A stretch of 64,000 nucleotides of DNA, taken from contig NW_019091637.1 in NCBI RefSeq assembly GCF_001949145.1, forward strand, positions 246,268-310,267, given 5' to 3'. A program made the translations under genes and the position numbers. This stretch comes from Acanthaster planci (lineage: Eukaryota > Echinodermata > Asteroidea > Valvatida > Acanthasteridae). Within the stretch, counting starts at the first letter, position 1, and every line of letters starts with the position of its first letter. Positions 59,656-64,000 of the stretch are shown piece after piece. Under the pieces are notes generated by a model that was not told the DNA's origin, made no database searches, and was given only the letters and a program-made list of their open reading frames with translations.

Positions 59656-60018
59656 ATGGCTTCGGGACTTACTGGGCGGATACACCCCTTCAACAGCGAT
59701 GAGGAGGACTGGCCAACATAATGTAGGGCGGCTTGAGCAGTATTTTCAAGCCAATAACATAGCCACTGACAGACAAGTCCTAGCACTTCTGAGTCTGATT
59801 GGAAGTAAAACTTATCGACTCCTCAAGAACCTAACTGCTCCTGATGTGCCATCATCAAAGTCTTATGCAGAACTCATGCATCTCTTGACCACACACTTGG
59901 CGCAGAAAGGTTCGTTTTCACAAACTTGACCAGAAAGACGGAGAGCGTGTCAGCACGCATCTGGCTGAACTGAGGACACTAGCTGAACATTGCCAGTTTG
60001 GTGATTACTTACCCTAAC
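59656..60018 (+). mobile_element. Decayed Ty3/Gypsy-type LTR-retrotransposon gag fragment
   Basis: An ATG at 59656 opens a gag-like N-terminus that is lost to a frame change near 59720. The next frame carries the family hallmark block (RLEQYFQANNI, LSLIGSKTYRLLKNL). A second frame change near 59912 is followed by a block ending AEHCQFGDYLP. It stops at about 60018. No protease, polymerase, integrase or LTR is seen before the satellite begins, so this is a truncated, non-functional relic. Confidence 0.85.
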
Positions 60019-63000
60019 TAAAACGAATATTGATTTCAAATTTATATCAATTTGTAAAGGAACATCTTCTCTTCGAAATGCCACCCAGATGGCCAGATTT
60101 CGACAATTTTCACGTCTTTTATGACACCATATAGGAAGCCAACTTTTTTGGGGGAAACTATACCAATAATGTGCAGACGAAGCGGTAATTCCAAGGAAAT
60201 AGAGAGCACCACAATCAGAAAAATAGGAAGCACCAGAACCTTCTTTCAAAGATATCTCCCTAACCAAGCCGAATATGGATATGAAACTTGCATCAATGGA
60301 AAGAGGAACATTCGATCTTTCCGATGCATCCTAGATGGCCCGATTTGGACAATTTTCAGGTCTTTTAATATCCGATATAGGGAGATAAGTTTGGCAAAAA
60401 CTAGACCAATAATGTGTAGTCGAAGCGGGAATTCCAGAAAAATAGCGCGCACCAGAACCTTCTTTTGCATACATCTCCCTTACTAAAACGAATCTGGATA
60501 TGACACTTACGTCAACGGAAAGAGGAACATTCGACCTTTCAAATGTAACCACGATGGACAAATTTGAAGAATTTGCTGGTCTTTTATGATGCATTATATG
60601 GAGCCATCGTTGAGCGGGAACACGACCTGTAGAGTGCAGACAAATGGAAAATTACAGAAAGTAGCAAATAGTACGGTTAGAGCTTCTGCCTTCTTTAGCA
60701 GTTACTTTCCTAACTAAAACGAATATTGATATCAAATATATATTAATTTGTAGAAAAACATCTTCCCTTTAAGATGCCACAAAGATGGCCAGATTTGGAC
60801 AATTGTCAGGTCTTTTAAGATCCAATAAAGAGAGACATGTTTGGCGATAAACTAGACCAATAATATGCAGTAGAAGCAGGAATTCCAGAAAAATAACGAT
60901 CACCAGAACCTTCTTTCAAAGATATCTTCCTAACCAAAACGAATATGGACATGAAACGTACATCAATGGAAAGAGGAATATTCGATATTTTAGATGCAAC
61001 CAAGACGGTCAGATTTGGAAATTTTGTTAGGTCTTTTAAGATCCGATATAGGGAAGCAAATTTGGCAACAAACTAGACCGATAATGTGTAGTAGAAGGGG
61101 GAATTCCAGAAAAATAGCAAGCACCATAACCTTCTTTCAAAGATATCTCCCTAACCAAAACAAATATGGATATAAAACTTACATCAATGGAAAGACGAAC
61201 ATTTGACATTTTAGATGCAACCAAGATGGGGAGATTTGGAAAATTTTCAGGTCTTTTAGGATCCGATATAGGGAGACATGTTTCGCGAAAAACCAGACCA
61301 ATAATGTTTTGCAGAAGCAGGAATTCAAGAAAAATAGCAAGCACAAGAACCTTCTTTCAAAGATATCTTCCTAACCAAAACGAATATGGATATGAATCTT
61401 ACATCAATGGAAAGAGGGATATTCGGCCGTTTAGATGCAACCAAAATGGCCAGATTTGGACAATTGTCAGGTCTTTTAAGATCTGATATAGGGAGACATG
61501 TTTGGCGAAAACTAGACCGATAATGTGTAGTAGAAGGGGGAATTCCAGAAAAATAGCAAGCACCAGAACCTTCTTTCAAAAATATCTCCCTTACCAAAAC
61601 AAATATGGATATAAAACTTACATCAATGGAAAGACGAACATTTGACATTTTAGATGCAACCAAGATGGGGAGATTTGGAAAATTTTCAGGTCTTTTAGGA
61701 TCCGATATAGGGAGACATGTTTCGCGAAAAACCAGACCAATAATGTTTCGCAGAAGCAGGAATTCAAGAAAAATAGCAAGCACCAGAACCTTCTTCCAAA
61801 GATATCTTCCTAACCAAAACGAATATGGATATGAATCTTACATCAATGGAAAGAGGAATATTCGACCGTTTAGATGCAACCAAAATGGCCAGATTTGGAC
61901 AATTGTCAGGTCTTTTTAGATCCAATATTTCGATCAAACTTTGGTGGAAACTAGACCAATAATGTGTAGTCGAGGCGGGAATTGCAGAAAAATAGCAAGC
62001 ACCATAACCTTCTTTCAACGATATCTCCCTAACCCAAACGAATATGGATATGAAACTTACATCAACGGAGAGAGGAACATTTGACCTTTCAGATGCAAGC
62101 TAAATGGGGAGATTTGGACAATTGTCATATATTTTATGATCCGATAGAGGGAGCCAACTTTGTTGGAAACTAGACCAAAAATGTGTAGTCGAAGGGGGAA
62201 TTGCAGAAAAATAGCAAGCACCATAACCTTCTTTCAACGATATCTCCCTAACCCAAACGAATATTGATATGAAATTTACAACAATAAAAAGAGGAACATC
62301 TGACCTTTCAAATGCAACCAAGATGGCCAGATTTGGACAATTTGCAAGTCTTTTAAGATCGAATATTTCGAGCCAATTTTGGTGGAAACTAGACCAATAA
62401 TGTGTAGTCGAAGCGGGAATTCCGGAGACATATCAAGCAACAGAACCTTCTTTTAAAGATATCTCCCTAACCGAAACGAATACAGATATGAAACTTACAT
62501 CAATTGAAATAGGAACATTCGACCTTTCAAATGCAACCACGATGGCCAGACTTGGACAATTGTCAGGTCTTTTAAGATCCAATATTTTGAGCCAACTTTG
62601 GTGGAAACTAGACCAATAATGTGTAGTAGGAGCGGGAGTTCAAGAAAAATAGCAAGCACCAGAAACTTCTTTCAAAGATATCTCCCTAACCAAAATGAAA
62701 ATGGATATGAAACTTACATCAATAGAAAGAGGAACATTTAACATTTCAGATGCAAGCTAAATGGGGAGCTTTTGACAATTGTCATATCTTTTAAGATCCG
62801 ATATATGGAGACAAATTTGGGAAAAAACTAGACCAATAATATGTAGTAGAAGCGGGAATTCGAGAAAAATAACGACCACCAGAACCTTCTTTCAAAGATA
62901 TCTCCTTAACCAAAACGAATATGGATATGAATCTTGCATCAATGGAAAGAGGAACATTTGACCTTTTAGATGCGACCAAAATGGCTAGATTTGGACAATT

Positions 63001-64000
63001 TTCATATCTTTTATGATCTGATAGAGGAAGCCACTTTTGGTGGAAACTAGACCAATAATGTGTAGTCGAAGCTCGAATTCCAGAAAAATATGAAGCACCA
63101 AGAACCTTCTTTCAAAGATATCTTCCTAACCAAAACGAATATGGATATGAAATTTACATCAATGGAAGAAGGAACATGCGACCTTTCAGATGCAACCACG
63201 ATGGCCAGATTTGGAAAATTGTCAGGTCTTTTAAGGCCCGATAAAGAGAGACATGTTTGACGCGAAACTACACCAATAATTTGAAGTAAAAGTGGGTATT
63301 CCAGAAAAATATCAAGCAACAGAACCTTCTTTCAAAGATATCTCCCTAACCAAAACGAATATGGATATAAAACTTACATCAATGGAGAGAGGAACATTCG
63401 ACCTTTCAGATGCAACCAAGATGGCCAGATTTGGACAATTGTCAGGTCTTTTAAGATCCAATAAAGAGAGACATGTTTGGCGATAAACTAGACCAATAAT
63501 ATGAAGTAGAAGCAGGAATTCCAGAAAAATAGCGAGCACCAGAACCTTCTTTCAAAGATATCTTCCTAACCAAAACGAATATGGACATGAAACGTACATC
63601 AATGGAAATAGAAATATTCGACATTTTAGATGCAACCAAAATGGCCAGATTTGGAAAATTTTCATATCTATTATGATCCGATAGAGCAAGTCAACTTTGG
63701 TGGAAACTGCACCAATAATGTGTAGTCGAGGCGGGAATTCCAGAAAAATATAAAGCACAAGAACCGTCTTTCAAAGATATCTTCCTAACCAAAACGAATA
63801 TGGATATGAATCTTACATCAATGGAAAGAGGAACATTCGACCGTTTAGATACAACCATAATGGCCAGATTTGGACAATTGTCAGGTCTTTTAAGATCTGA
63901 TATAGGGAGACATGTTTGGCGAAAACTAGATCGATAATGTGTAGTAGAAGGGGGAATTCCAGTAAAATAGCAAGCACCAGAACCTTCTTCCAAAGATATA
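60015..64000. repeat. ~220-bp tandem satellite array (at least 18 units, continues past window)
   Basis: A TCTTTT landmark (mostly in AGGTCTTTTAAGATCC) recurs at 60115, 60361, 60580, 60811, 61032, 61252, 61472, 61691, 61911, 62131, 62349, 62568, 62787, 63007, 63227, 63447, 63667 and 63886. Spacing is irregular at first (246, 219, 231, 221) and then 218-220. Units share ACTAGACCAATAATGTGTAG, GGGAATTCCAGAAAAATAGC (an EcoRI site), AGAACCTTCTTTCAAAGATA, CTAACCAAAACGAATATGGA and GATGCAACCAAGATGGCCAG. Long-range near-identity (61166-61478 vs 61605-61917) shows higher-order organisation. Open frames across units on both strands follow from low stop density and are not taken as genes. Confidence 0.95.

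Noticed and set aside
60100-64000. Many 60-150 codon frames on both strands
   Set aside because: All are translations of the 220-bp satellite.
1-64000. tRNA genes, rRNA genes, CRISPR arrays, bacterial operons
   Set aside because: None was seen. No cloverleaf with a GGTTCGAATCC-type arm, no regularly spaced short repeat-spacer array, and the gene structure is eukaryotic.

Overview
The window is animal nuclear DNA: spliced genes with GT-AG introns, abundant non-autonomous DNA transposons, retrotransposon fragments, two assembly gaps and a satellite array. Conserved metazoan genes, together with very frequent TACATGTA and TAGGCCTA motifs in introns, suggest an invertebrate deuterostome (echinoderm, hemichordate or cephalochordate). 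The sequence alone does not settle which. The gene structures below were assembled by hand from splice signals, reading phase and remembered family conservation; no search was run.

Layout. 0.6-12.9 kb, minus strand: SMG8 (nonsense-mediated decay), 15 exons visible, with the 3' end beyond the left edge. 16.2-21.9 kb, plus: a complete OTUD3 deubiquitinase in nine exons. 24.3-30.2 kb, minus, tail-to-tail with OTUD3: a helical-repeat protein ending in a J-like domain with an HPD motif, which I cannot assign to a named family. 30.3-42.0 kb: gene-poor, with a 0.7-kb long inverted repeat, a GGTCCGAGTTGG minisatellite element in two copies, a GAGTC-rich repeat and a gap. 42.2-45.6 kb, plus: a two-exon class C (metabotropic-glutamate-like) GPCR behind a good TATA box. 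50.8-52.5 kb: a broken tandem duplicate of the next gene. 53.8-58.9 kb, plus: a six-exon SAM-dependent methyltransferase carrying an antisense non-LTR retrotransposon fragment in intron 4. 59.7-60.0 kb: a decayed Ty3/Gypsy-type gag fragment. 60.0-64.0 kb: a ~220-bp tandem satellite that runs off the right edge.

The genes do not form one pathway. SMG8, OTUD3 and the J-like protein are intracellular mRNA/protein quality-control or ubiquitin proteins, the GPCR is a receptor, and the methyltransferase belongs to a small duplicated family. Most of the unexplained structure is mobile-element biology: hAT-, Mutator- and Tc1/pogo-like inverted-repeat elements with recognisable target-site duplications, nearly all in introns. 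The best regulatory lead is in OTUD3, where a GC donor is followed by an exon beginning with GTAAGT. That arrangement could drive recursive splicing and in-frame loss of the exon carrying the catalytic histidine. The best protein lead is the J-like protein.
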